Below, piece after piece: positions 1 to 6,959 of a stretch of 7,335 bases of DNA. A program made the position numbers and the translations under genes. Origin of the DNA: Flavobacteriales bacterium (GTDB lineage Bacteria > Bacteroidota > Bacteroidia > Flavobacteriales > JADGDT01); NCBI GenBank assembly GCA_023145275.1, contig JAGLEB010000030.1, forward strand, positions 1-7,335, in the 5' to 3' direction. Positions within the stretch are counted from its first letter, which is position 1. Each line of letters begins with the position of its first letter. The notes under the pieces were generated by a model. The model ran no database searches. It was given only the letters and a program-made list of their open reading frames with translations, and had not been told where the DNA came from.

Positions 1-140
1 TAACGTTTATAAAAAATAATTTCTTGACATCATTTTTCATAAGGCGATTTAAAACTTAGGCTTTACCAATTTATAAGATTACTTTTTTAGCATGACAATT
101 AGAACTTAGCCATTATTTGTAACATCAAAGGTAGACACTC
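1..140. other. Non-coding left edge, nothing recognised
   Basis: This AT-rich stretch has frequent stop codons on both strands and no ORF that resembles a protein. A TTGACA-like string at 24-29 has no suitable partner element. An imperfect direct repeat of AACTTAGSC occurs near 53-61 and 102-110, which could be chance. Any gene to the left lies outside the window, so this may be its downstream flank. Confidence 0.5.
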
Positions 141-395
141 CAAGACGATCCAGTTAGGGAGAGACTGGTATAAACAACTCGTTAATGAAAAATCAGTAAT
201 ATTATAGAAACAATCTTATAGCCGTGGGCGAAATGGCAGCTCCTATTTGCAAAAAATAATGAACAAAAATGTTTCAGGAGCGACTTTTAGAAGTTCCCTG
301 AACATTTATTGTGAAAAATTATTGCAAATGGGACTATAATAAAGCACGCGAACAGCTGTAAAAAAACAACAAAGCGCCAGTCAAAAAAGGTCTTG
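141..395. ncRNA. Candidate structured RNA built around a long hairpin
   Basis: The core is the long imperfect hairpin at 241-334. Outside it, complementary pieces are nested in the right order for one large fold: CAAGAC (141-146) with GTCTTG (390-395), GACTGG (163-168) with CCAGTC (377-382), CGTG (223-226) with CACG (345-348), and CAGC (237-240) with GCTG (355-358). Only the inner hairpin is strong; the outer stems are short and individually could be chance. A local alternative pairs CCAGT (150-154) with ACTGG (164-168). Long rods interrupted by internal loops recall 6S RNA, and divergent 6S-type RNAs are known in Bacteroidota (6S-Flavo, Bacteroidales-1). I could not match a consensus, so that identity is speculative. 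The strand is undetermined: I find no clear TAnnTTTG promoter or U-tract terminator on either side. It could instead be a palindromic repeat element. Confidence 0.3.
241..334. repeat. Long imperfect inverted repeat (hairpin)
   Basis: The outer arms TCCTATTTGCAA (241-252) and TTGCAAATGGGA (323-334) pair over 12 bp with one G-U. Going inward, TAAT pairs with ATTA across an AAAA bulge. After a small internal loop, ACAA pairs with TTGT, then AAATGTT pairs with AACATTT with one bulged A, and CAGG pairs with CCTG across a bulged T. An apical ACTT/AAGT stem closes a TTAG loop. This gives roughly 35 paired positions over 94 nt, far beyond what random AT-rich DNA would be expected to give. Confidence 0.8.
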
Positions 396-425
396 AAAAA
401 AAATATGATAATTGTTTAAACATCA

Positions 426-456
426 TTGGTATATTTTAATTGAAATTATATATTTG
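426..456 (+). promoter_or_regulatory. secDF promoter, Bacteroidota type (-33/-7)
   Basis: TATATTTG at 449-456 matches the Bacteroidota sigma-ABfr -7 consensus TAnnTTTG exactly. An ATTG (425-428) ends 20 bp upstream, fitting the expected -33 TTG spacing of about 19-21 bp. Transcription should start near 461-463, giving a leader of roughly 95 nt. The element and its flank (TTTGCCG) are shared with the uvrA promoter. The start point is inferred, not measured. Confidence 0.75.
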
Positions 457-460
457 CCGC

Positions 461-480
461 CTACTATACTTATGTAGTAG
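461..480 (+). promoter_or_regulatory. Hairpin at predicted 5' end of secDF mRNA
   Basis: CTACTATA (461-468) pairs with TGTAGTAG (473-480) around a CTTA loop; one of the eight pairs is a G-U. It begins almost exactly where the transcript should start. Such a position suits either a 5'-end stabilising stem-loop or a dyad operator overlapping the start site. The sequence cannot decide between these. Confidence 0.5.
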
Positions 481-557
481 TTATAATAAAAATGAGAACT
501 CTTACGAATTATTTATAAACCCAAAGAGCTTCTTCAAACGAACAAAAACTATTTGTA

Positions 558-3500
558 ATGCAAAACAAAGGTACGATTAGACTCTTTACCTTCTTACTTG
601 CGCTTGTTAGTATTTATCAGCTTTATTTTACTTTTAAAGCTAAGAGCGTAGAGAAAGATGCAGTAGAGTATGCCAAAGGAGATGAAGTAAAACAACAGTA
701 TTACCTAGATTCTATCGCCCAGCAACCTGTAATGAATTTCCTTGGAGTTAAGGATTTTACTTATAGCCAGGTAAAAGAAAAAGAATTAAACTTAGGTCTT
801 GACCTAAAAGGAGGAATTAACGTTATCTTACAGGTTTCTGTAAAAGATATCTTAATTGGTCTTTCAAACGATTCTAGAAATCCAGTATTCAACGCTGCTT
901 TAGCAAATGCTACAAAAGATCAAGCAGATAGTCAGGACGACTATTTAACTTTGTTTTTCAACGCATTCGAAAAAGAAAACGAAGCTACTGGTAATGCTAC
1001 AAAGCTTGCTGCTGCTGACATTTTTGGAAACAAAGATTTAAGAGGAAAAGTAAACTTTGAAATGACCGATGCTGAAGTGCAGAAGGTTATTCGCGAAGAA
1101 TCAGATGGAGCAATTGACAGAGCATTTACTGTTCTTCGTGCACGTATTGATAAATTCGGTGTTGCACAACCAAACATTCAACGTCTTGAGAACTCAGGTC
1201 GTATTTTAGTTGAACTTCCTGGAGTTAAAGATGCTGAACGTGTTAAGAAGCTTCTACAATCTACAGCTCAACTTGAGTTTTGGGAAACATACAAAAACGA
1301 CGAAGTTATTGGATTCTTACAATCTGCAAATAATCGTTTAAGAAGTATTGTTGAAGTTCCTACAGCAACAAAGTCAGCTTCTGAAAAGAATGTTGAAGAG
1401 GCTGCTACTTCAGGTTTAGATTCACTTTTGGCTGATAGTACTCCAAAAGAAGACATAAACTCTGATGCTTTAGCTGCTAATCCATTATTCAGTCTACTAG
1501 ACCCTCGTACTTACGAAGGCTCTCCAGTTGTTGGATATGCTGCAATTAAAGATACTGCATTAATTGACGATTATTTAAAAATGAGAGAGGTAAAAGAATT
1601 ACTTCCTACTCAATTACAATACGTTAAATTCCTTTGGGAATCTAAGCCAGACCCTAGAATGGGTAACAGATTGGCTCTTTACGCTATCAAATCTAACCGC
1701 GATGATACTCCACCACTAGGAGGAGATGTTATTACTGATGCTAAGTCTGATTTCGATCAAACTTCTAGTATGCCAGTTGTATCAATGGAGATGAGTAAGC
1801 TTGGAGCTAAAAAATGGCACAAACTTACTGAAGCAAACGTAAAAAGATCAATCGCGATTGTTCTTGATGGTTATGTTTATTCAGCACCAAATGTAAACGA
1901 AGCAATTTCGGGAGGTCGTTCTCAGATTTCTGGTAGATTTACGGTAAACGAATCTCAAGATTTAGCTAACGTGCTTAAGGCGGGTAAACTTCCTGCTCCT
2001 GCGCGTATCATTCAAGCTGAAATTATAGGGCCATCACTAGGTCAGGAAGCTATTGATTCTGGAATATTTGCTTTCGGTATATCTTTATTGATTGTACTAG
2101 CATGGATGTTCTTCTACTACGGTAATGCAGGATTTTTCTCTGATATTGCTCTAGCAGCTAACGTATTATTCATATTCGGTGTACTTGCCTCAATTGGAGC
2201 TGTACTTACACTTCCTGGAATTGCGGGTATCGTGCTTACCATCGGTATGTCGGTAGATGCCAACGTACTGATATACGAACGTATTCGTGAGGAATTGAAA
2301 AAAGGTAAAGGTGTAAAACTAGCTATCCAAGATGGATACAGACAAGCTTACTCTTCTATCTTAGATGCGAACATTACTACTTTATTAACAGGTATTATAC
2401 TTTACGTGTTCGGTACTGGTCCGGTACAAGGTTTCGCAACTACATTGATTATAGGTATTCTTACTTCGTTATTCTCAGCTATCTTTATCACTAGATTATT
2501 GATAGAATGGAAATTATCTAAAGGTAAAGGTGTTACTTTCTCTACTGCAGGTACTGAAAATTGGTTTGCTAATCCAAACTTCGATTTCTTAGGAAAACGT
2601 AAGATAGCTTACATGGTTTCGGGAGCTGTTGTTATTTTAGGTTTAGTATCGTTAATGACTAAAGGTCTTAACCAAGGTGTTGACTTTGTTGGAGGACGTA
2701 CGTTTACAGTTCGTTTCGACCATAATGTTAAAACTCAAGACATTTCTAATGCTTTAGCTGTCGTATTTGTTGATAGTGATGGAACTAAAATGAAGCCAGA
2801 AGTAAAAACTTTAGGTTCTTCAAACCAAGTTAAGATTACTACGAAATATAAAATTGAAGAGGATGCACCAGAAGTAGACCACGAAGTGAATGAATTACTT
2901 TTCAATGGCCTTAAAGACTTCTTACCTGCAAACTACGATTATGATAGGTTTGTTGGTGGAGCTGACTCAAATGTTGGTATTATGCAATCTGTAAAGGTTG
3001 GACCAACAATTGCTGACGATATTAAGGATGCGGCTTTATTAGCCATTTTCTTCTCCTTAGTTGTTGTGTTCTTGTACATCTTATTCCGTTTCCGTAAAGT
3101 AGGTTTCTCTGCTGGAGCTGTTGTTGCTGTATTCCACGATTCGCTTATCGTATTGGCATTGTTCTCTATACTACACGGAATTGTACCTTTCTCTTTAGAG
3201 ATAGATCAAGCGTTTATCGCGGCGATTCTTACGGTAATTGGATACTCGCTGAATGATACAGTGGTAGTGTTTGACCGTATTCGTGAGGTTGTTGGAGAAC
3301 ATAAAAGTAGAGATTTCAAAGTTCTAGTTAACAAAGCTGTTAACTCTACCTTGAGTCGTACTATTAACACGTCTCTTACTACATTCTTCGTAATCCTATC
3401 TATTTTCATCTTTGCTGAGACAATTAGAGGATTTATGTTTGCATTGTTAGTAGGTATTATCGTAGGTACATATTCTTCTTTATTTATCGCTACACCAGTT

Positions 3501-3560
3501 ATGTACGATATTGAAAAGAAACGCACAAAAGGTCTTGCAAAAGACATCGAGAAGAAGTAA
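558..3560 (+). CDS. secDF: Protein translocase subunit SecDF (SecD-SecF fusion)
   Basis: An inner-membrane RND-family accessory of the Sec translocon; it uses ion motive force to pull exported proteins through and release them outside. The SecD half has a first membrane segment at about 7-26, the LGLDLKGG motif at 79-86, and a large periplasmic P1 domain ending in the conserved stretch around 431-485. Five more membrane segments lie between about 500 and 650, with GMSVDANVLIYERIREE at 563-579. The SecF half begins near 683, has GVDFVGG at 707-713 and IGYSLNDTVVVFDRIRE at 894-910, and ends after five membrane segments at 825-980. D567, D900 and R934 sit where the proton-relay residues D340, D637 and R671 of the Thermus SecDF fall (D900 and R934 are 34 apart, as in Thermus). 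Residues 268-312 are a polar insertion in P1, as I recall from Bacteroidota homologues. The length of 1000 fits the family. The ATG at 558 has no Shine-Dalgarno, which is usual in this phylum. It appears to be monocistronic. Confidence 0.98.
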   Translation: MQNKGTIRLFTFLLALVSIYQLYFTFKAKSVEKDAVEYAKGDEVKQQYYLDSIAQQPVMNFLGVKDFTYSQVKEKELNLGLDLKGGINVILQVSVKDILIGLSNDSRNPVFNAALANATKDQADSQDDYLTLFFNAFEKENEATGNATKLAAADIFGNKDLRGKVNFEMTDAEVQKVIREESDGAIDRAFTVLRARIDKFGVAQPNIQRLENSGRILVELPGVKDAERVKKLLQSTAQLEFWETYKNDEVIGFLQSANNRLRSIVEVPTATKSASEKNVEEAATSGLDSLLADSTPKEDINSDALAANPLFSLLDPRTYEGSPVVGYAAIKDTALIDDYLKMREVKELLPTQLQYVKFLWESKPDPRMGNRLALYAIKSNRDDTPPLGGDVITDAKSDFDQTSSMPVVSMEMSKLGAKKWHKLTEANVKRSIAIVLDGYVYSAPNVNEAISGGRSQISGRFTVNESQDLANVLKAGKLPAPARIIQAEIIGPSLGQEAIDSGIFAFGISLLIVLAWMFFYYGNAGFFSDIALAANVLFIFGVLASIGAVLTLPGIAGIVLTIGMSVDANVLIYERIREELKKGKGVKLAIQDGYRQAYSSILDANITTLLTGIILYVFGTGPVQGFATTLIIGILTSLFSAIFITRLLIEWKLSKGKGVTFSTAGTENWFANPNFDFLGKRKIAYMVSGAVVILGLVSLMTKGLNQGVDFVGGRTFTVRFDHNVKTQDISNALAVVFVDSDGTKMKPEVKTLGSSNQVKITTKYKIEEDAPEVDHEVNELLFNGLKDFLPANYDYDRFVGGADSNVGIMQSVKVGPTIADDIKDAALLAIFFSLVVVFLYILFRFRKVGFSAGAVVAVFHDSLIVLALFSILHGIVPFSLEIDQAFIAAILTVIGYSLNDTVVVFDRIREVVGEHKSRDFKVLVNKAVNSTLSRTINTSLTTFFVILSIFIFAETIRGFMFALLVGIIVGTYSSLFIATPVMYDIEKKRTKGLAKDIEKK

Positions 3561-3583
3561 TTCTTCTTAAATATAACTCATAA

Positions 3584-3623
3584 GCACCCTCTAATATTTA
3601 TTTATCGGAGGGTGTTTTTTTTT
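3584..3623 (+). terminator. Intrinsic terminator of secDF
   Basis: CACCCTC (3585-3591) pairs perfectly with GAGGGTG (3608-3614). An outer G-T wobble extends the stem, the loop is 16 nt, and nine consecutive T residues follow (3615-3623). It begins 24 bp after the secDF stop codon. A weaker AAGAAG/CTTCTT stem overlaps the stop codon itself (3552-3568). This should separate secDF from uvrA transcription. Confidence 0.92.
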
Positions 3624-3809
3624 GCTAATTATTTTGCTGGCTCACCTTGCCGAAAAAGCAAGCTGATTGCGCTATCCATTTGTAGTTTTGTTTTTTACTT
3701 GTTTTCGTTAATATTTCTGCAAGGAGCTATCGCTCTTGCAAAAACACCTCAATACAAGTAAAAAAACAAAAGCTATCATTCCTATCGCTGCCAGAAATAC
3801 AGCCAAGTT
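3624..3809. other. Intergenic DNA with small hairpins, no gene
   Basis: No ORF here resembles a protein. The stretch is mostly the nested inverted repeat listed separately, plus a short CTTGC/GCAAG hairpin (3646-3662). The string CTATC recurs (3672, 3728, 3774 and 3782), as does the longer CTATCGC. Confidence 0.55.
3684..3774. repeat. Nested inverted repeat, cruciform-like element
   Basis: The outer arm 3686-3702 (TTTTG, six T, ACTTGT) is complementary to 3754-3771 (ACAAGT, seven A, CAAAA) with a single bulged base, giving 17 pairs. Inside it, 3718-3727 pairs with 3732-3740 over nine base pairs with one bulged G and a TATC loop. An alternative arm pairs TATTTCTG (3712-3719) with CAGAAATA (3792-3799). 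It lies beyond the secDF terminator, so it is not needed to end that transcript. It resembles a small mobile palindrome or a decayed MITE-like unit, but I see no target-site duplication. The poly-T/poly-A arms inflate apparent significance somewhat. Confidence 0.65.
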
Positions 3810-4057
3810 TTCACGATGGCACCACGTCACAAAGTCACCAAGTCACAAAGTGACCAAGTCACATTTTCACAAAGTCACCAAGTCACGAAGTCACATTTTC
3901 ACAAAGTCACCAAGTCACAAAGTCACATTTTCACAACGTCACCCTGTCACATTTTCACCCTGTCACATTTTCACAAAGTCACATTTTCACAACGTCACCC
4001 TGTAACAATACCATTAATTCACAATTTCTCAACATCATATAGTCATGAAATCACATT
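3810..4057. repeat. 8-bp-periodic tandem array, consensus KTCACNNN
   Basis: The stretch divides without a single indel into 31 consecutive octamers. From 3826 to 4001 all 22 units read GTCACnnn or TTCACnnn, except one GTGAC at 3850. The variable triplet is mostly AAA, CAA, ATT, AAC or CCT. A 32-bp higher-order unit of four octamers recurs at 3842, 3874 and 3906. Units decay at both ends: TTCACGAT at 3810 and TTCACAAT, GTCATGAA and ATCACATT at 4018-4057 still keep phase. Both strands lack stops over much of the array, so frames read as repeating SHKVTKS-type peptides; because 8 is not a multiple of 3, different frames give the same peptide, which argues against a real gene. Similar repeat-encoded peptides occur as predicted proteins in other Bacteroidota. 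The function is unknown. Confidence 0.93.
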
Positions 4058-4085
4058 CAAACAATACATTTCTTGATAATTTCCG

Positions 4086-4093
4086 TAAATTTG
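4086..4093 (+). promoter_or_regulatory. uvrA promoter -7 element
   Basis: TAAATTTG matches the Bacteroidota -7 consensus TAnnTTTG exactly and continues CCG, like the secDF promoter. No good -33 TTG sits 19-21 bp upstream; the TTG at 4073-4075 is too close. Transcription should start near 4099, leaving only about 14 nt of A/T-rich leader before the ATG. I could not recognise an SOS operator here. Confidence 0.65.
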
Positions 4094-4112
4094 CCGACTT
4101 AGTTTTTTTATT

Positions 4113-6947
4113 ATGGCTGTAACAGAAGAAAAAATAGAAGTTTTAGGCGCACGAGTACATAATCTCAAGAATATTGATGTTAGTATTCCACGCGAAAAAC
4201 TAGTTGTAATAACCGGCTTAAGTGGTAGTGGAAAGTCTTCTTTGGCCTTCGATACTATTTATGCAGAAGGACAACGAAGATATATTGAAACTTTTTCGGC
4301 TTATGCTCGTCAATTTCTTGGAGGACTAGAGCGTCCTGATGTTGATAAAATTGACGGATTAAGCCCTGTGATTTCCATTGAGCAAAAAACTACCAACAAA
4401 AGTCCTAGATCAACTGTTGGTACTATTACCGAAATTTACGATTTCTTAAGACTGCTTTACGCCCGTGTTGCTGATGCCTACTCCTATAATACCGGAGAAA
4501 AAATGGTTCAGTACAACGACGAACAAATCGCAGAACTAATTAAGAAAGATTACGATAATAAAAAAGTATTAATTCTTTCTCCAGTAATTAAATCTCGTAA
4601 AGGACATTATAGAGAGCTATTTCAGAACATATCAAAACAAGGGTTTATTAGAGTAAGAGTAGATGGCGAAATTAAAGAGATAACTCACGGCATGAGACTC
4701 GACCGTTACAAAATGCATGATATTGAGATTGTAATAGATAGAGTACTCATTAATGAAGATGTAGATAAAAGACTCGACGACTCAATAAAGACTGCTATGT
4801 ATCACGGAAACGACGTGATGATGCTTGCAGATTTTGAAACAGAGAAAGTTCGGTATTTTTCAAGAAACCTAATGTGTCCTAGCTCGGGTATCGCATATCC
4901 ATCGCCAGAGCCAAATACATTTTCTTTCAACTCACCAAAGGGTGCTTGTCAGCATTGTAACGGGCTTGGAATAGTGAAAGAGGTGGATGTAAACAAAATT
5001 ATACCCGACAATAAGCTATCTATTAAAAATGGTGGATTAGCTCCTATTGGTGAACAGAAAAAATCGTGGATATTCAGCCAATTGCAGATTATTGGCGAAA
5101 AATATTCTTTCAGCCTAAATACTCCAATTAAAGACATTCCAAAGGAAGCTATGGATGTTATTCTTAATGGTGGCAATGAAAAATTCTCCGTTAAGAAAGA
5201 AAGTATCGGAATTACTCGAGAGTACTATATCGATTTTGAAGGAATAATAGAATTTATCCAAAATCAATATAACGAAAGTAATTCTACATCTATAAAAAGA
5301 TGGGCATCAGAGTATATGAATGAAAATATCTGCCCAACTTGTAATGGAAAAAGACTGCAAAAAGAAGCTTTACACTTTAAAATAGACGACAAAAATATTT
5401 CAGATTTATCCAAGATGGATATCTCAGAAATTTATAGCCTATTTAAATCAATTCAGAGCAAATTAAACGATAAGCAAAACATTATTGCTTCTGAAATTAT
5501 TAAGGAAATAAAAGATAGACTTCAATTCTTAATTGATGTTGGTCTTAACTACATAACTCTCGATAGGAGTAGTAAATCACTCTCTGGGGGTGAGGCACAG
5601 CGAATTAGACTTGCAACACAAATAGGATCTCAACTTGTGGGTGTTCTTTACATTCTAGACGAGCCTAGTATTGGTCTGCATCAAAGAGATAATGAAAGAT
5701 TGATAAAATCTCTACAAAATCTTCGCGATGTTGGAAACTCCATCATTGTTGTTGAGCACGATAAAGATATGATAGAACAAGCCGATTTTGTTTTAGATAT
5801 TGGTCCAGGTGCTGGGCGTCATGGTGGTGAGATTGTAAGTCAGGGAACTCCTGAAGAAATTAAAAAAACACATACTCAAACATCCGACTATCTAAATGGT
5901 ACAAAAAGCATTGAAATTCCAAAAAAGCGCAGAGATGGAAATGGTAAAACTCTAACAATAAAAGGAGCTAAGGGAAATAACTTACGCAATGTATCTGTTG
6001 ATTTTCCTCTCGGAAAACTAATAGTTGTTTCCGGAGTTTCTGGATCAGGAAAATCTACTTTAATCAACGAGACCCTCTACCCTATTCTAAATCATCATTT
6101 CTTTAGAGCTGTAAAGAAACCGCTAGAATACAAATCTATTAAAGGGCTTGAACATATCGATAAAGTTATTGCAATAGATCAAAGCCCTATTGGAAGAACC
6201 CCACGATCAAATCCTGCGACTTATACGGGCGTACTGTCCGAAATTAGATCCTTATACGCAAAAATTCCTGAAGCACTAATAAGAGGGTATAAACCAGGAC
6301 GATTCTCATTTAATGTAAAAGGTGGACGTTGCGAAACTTGCCAAGGTGCAGGAATCAGAGTTATTGAAATGAATTTCTTGCCTGATGTTCACGTACACTG
6401 CGAAACCTGCCAGGGAAAGCGCTTTAATAGAGAAACTCTAGAGATTCGTTATAAAGGAAAATCTATTTCTGATGTCCTAGATATGACAATAAATGAAGCT
6501 GTGGTATTTTTCGAGCATATTCCAAAAGTTTTCAGAAAGATAAAAACACTTCAAGATGTTGGACTTGGTTACATTACATTAGGCCAACAATCTACAACTT
6601 TGTCGGGAGGAGAAGCACAAAGAATTAAGCTTGCTGCCGAGCTATCTAAGAGAGATACTGGAAACACCTTCTATATTCTTGATGAGCCCACTACTGGTCT
6701 GCATTTCGAAGATATCAGAGTTCTTATGGAAGTAATAAAGAAACTCGTTGATAAAGGAAATACAATTCTTATTATAGAGCATAACCTAGATGTAATAAAA
6801 CTTGCCGACCATATTATTGACATTGGTCCTGAAGGAGGAAAAAAAGGTGGAAAAGTGCTGCTAACAGGTACGCCAGAAGAAGTAATAAAAAGCTCAAAAG
6901 GTTATACTGCCGATTTCCTTAGAAAAGAGATGGAACTATTTACATAA
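4113..6947 (+). CDS. uvrA: Excinuclease ABC subunit UvrA
   Basis: The damage-recognition ATPase of nucleotide excision repair. It dimerises, binds distorted DNA with UvrB and hands the lesion over for UvrC incision, in the cytoplasm. It has two ABC modules. The first has Walker A GLSGSGKS (35-42), signature LSGGEAQR (490-497), Walker B with D516-E517 and H-loop H549. The second has GVSGSGKST (641-649), LSGGEAQR (830-837), D857-E858 and H890. Zinc-binding pairs are CPTC (408-411) and C740/C743 with C763/C766, the C-terminal finger. The first insertion motif is incomplete: C255, C279 and C282 are present but S258 replaces the expected cysteine. The length of 944 fits canonical UvrA (E. coli 940), so this is the long housekeeping form and not a short paralogue. 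The ATG at 4113 lies just behind the promoter with no Shine-Dalgarno. It appears to be a single-gene unit. Confidence 0.98.
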   Translation: MAVTEEKIEVLGARVHNLKNIDVSIPREKLVVITGLSGSGKSSLAFDTIYAEGQRRYIETFSAYARQFLGGLERPDVDKIDGLSPVISIEQKTTNKSPRSTVGTITEIYDFLRLLYARVADAYSYNTGEKMVQYNDEQIAELIKKDYDNKKVLILSPVIKSRKGHYRELFQNISKQGFIRVRVDGEIKEITHGMRLDRYKMHDIEIVIDRVLINEDVDKRLDDSIKTAMYHGNDVMMLADFETEKVRYFSRNLMCPSSGIAYPSPEPNTFSFNSPKGACQHCNGLGIVKEVDVNKIIPDNKLSIKNGGLAPIGEQKKSWIFSQLQIIGEKYSFSLNTPIKDIPKEAMDVILNGGNEKFSVKKESIGITREYYIDFEGIIEFIQNQYNESNSTSIKRWASEYMNENICPTCNGKRLQKEALHFKIDDKNISDLSKMDISEIYSLFKSIQSKLNDKQNIIASEIIKEIKDRLQFLIDVGLNYITLDRSSKSLSGGEAQRIRLATQIGSQLVGVLYILDEPSIGLHQRDNERLIKSLQNLRDVGNSIIVVEHDKDMIEQADFVLDIGPGAGRHGGEIVSQGTPEEIKKTHTQTSDYLNGTKSIEIPKKRRDGNGKTLTIKGAKGNNLRNVSVDFPLGKLIVVSGVSGSGKSTLINETLYPILNHHFFRAVKKPLEYKSIKGLEHIDKVIAIDQSPIGRTPRSNPATYTGVLSEIRSLYAKIPEALIRGYKPGRFSFNVKGGRCETCQGAGIRVIEMNFLPDVHVHCETCQGKRFNRETLEIRYKGKSISDVLDMTINEAVVFFEHIPKVFRKIKTLQDVGLGYITLGQQSTTLSGGEAQRIKLAAELSKRDTGNTFYILDEPTTGLHFEDIRVLMEVIKKLVDKGNTILIIEHNLDVIKLADHIIDIGPEGGKKGGKVLLTGTPEEVIKSSKGYTADFLRKEMELFT

Positions 6948-6959
6948 GTATTTATCTAA

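Noticed and set aside
24..60. E. coli-type -35 TTGACA as a promoter
   Set aside because: No matching -10 at proper spacing leads to a gene, and the window otherwise uses the Bacteroidota TAnnTTTG promoter type.
221..300. tRNA-like start (GCCGTGG followed by a D-arm-like GGCGAAATGGCAGC)
   Set aside because: No matching 3' acceptor strand (CCACGGC), anticodon arm or TTC-arm follows at the right distance.
259..339. 26-codon plus-strand ORF starting ATGAACAAA
   Set aside because: It lies wholly within the long hairpin, lacks a recognisable promoter or leader, and its sequence is constrained by the inverted repeat. A chance frame is more likely.
941..3547. Minus-strand frames opposite secDF (941-1177, 1268-1456, 3206-3547)
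   Set aside because: They lie entirely opposite a strongly conserved gene and encode nothing recognisable; they are shadows.
3826..4001. CRISPR array
   Set aside because: The unit is 8 bp with 3-bp variable parts. There are no 20-40 bp repeats separated by unique spacers and no cas genes nearby.
3736..4076. Two overlapping plus-strand reading frames (3736-4005 and 3816-4076) encoding SHKVTKS-like repeats
   Set aside because: They arise because an 8-bp repeat without stops reads as the same peptide in different frames. There is no promoter or leader of their own, the 3736 frame starts at a TTG inside a hairpin, and the composition is purely repeat-driven.
4949..5176. Minus-strand frame opposite uvrA
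   Set aside because: A shadow of the conserved uvrA coding sequence, with no family resemblance.
558..6947. secDF and uvrA as one operon
   Set aside because: A strong intrinsic terminator follows secDF, the gap is over 550 bp, and uvrA has its own -7 element.
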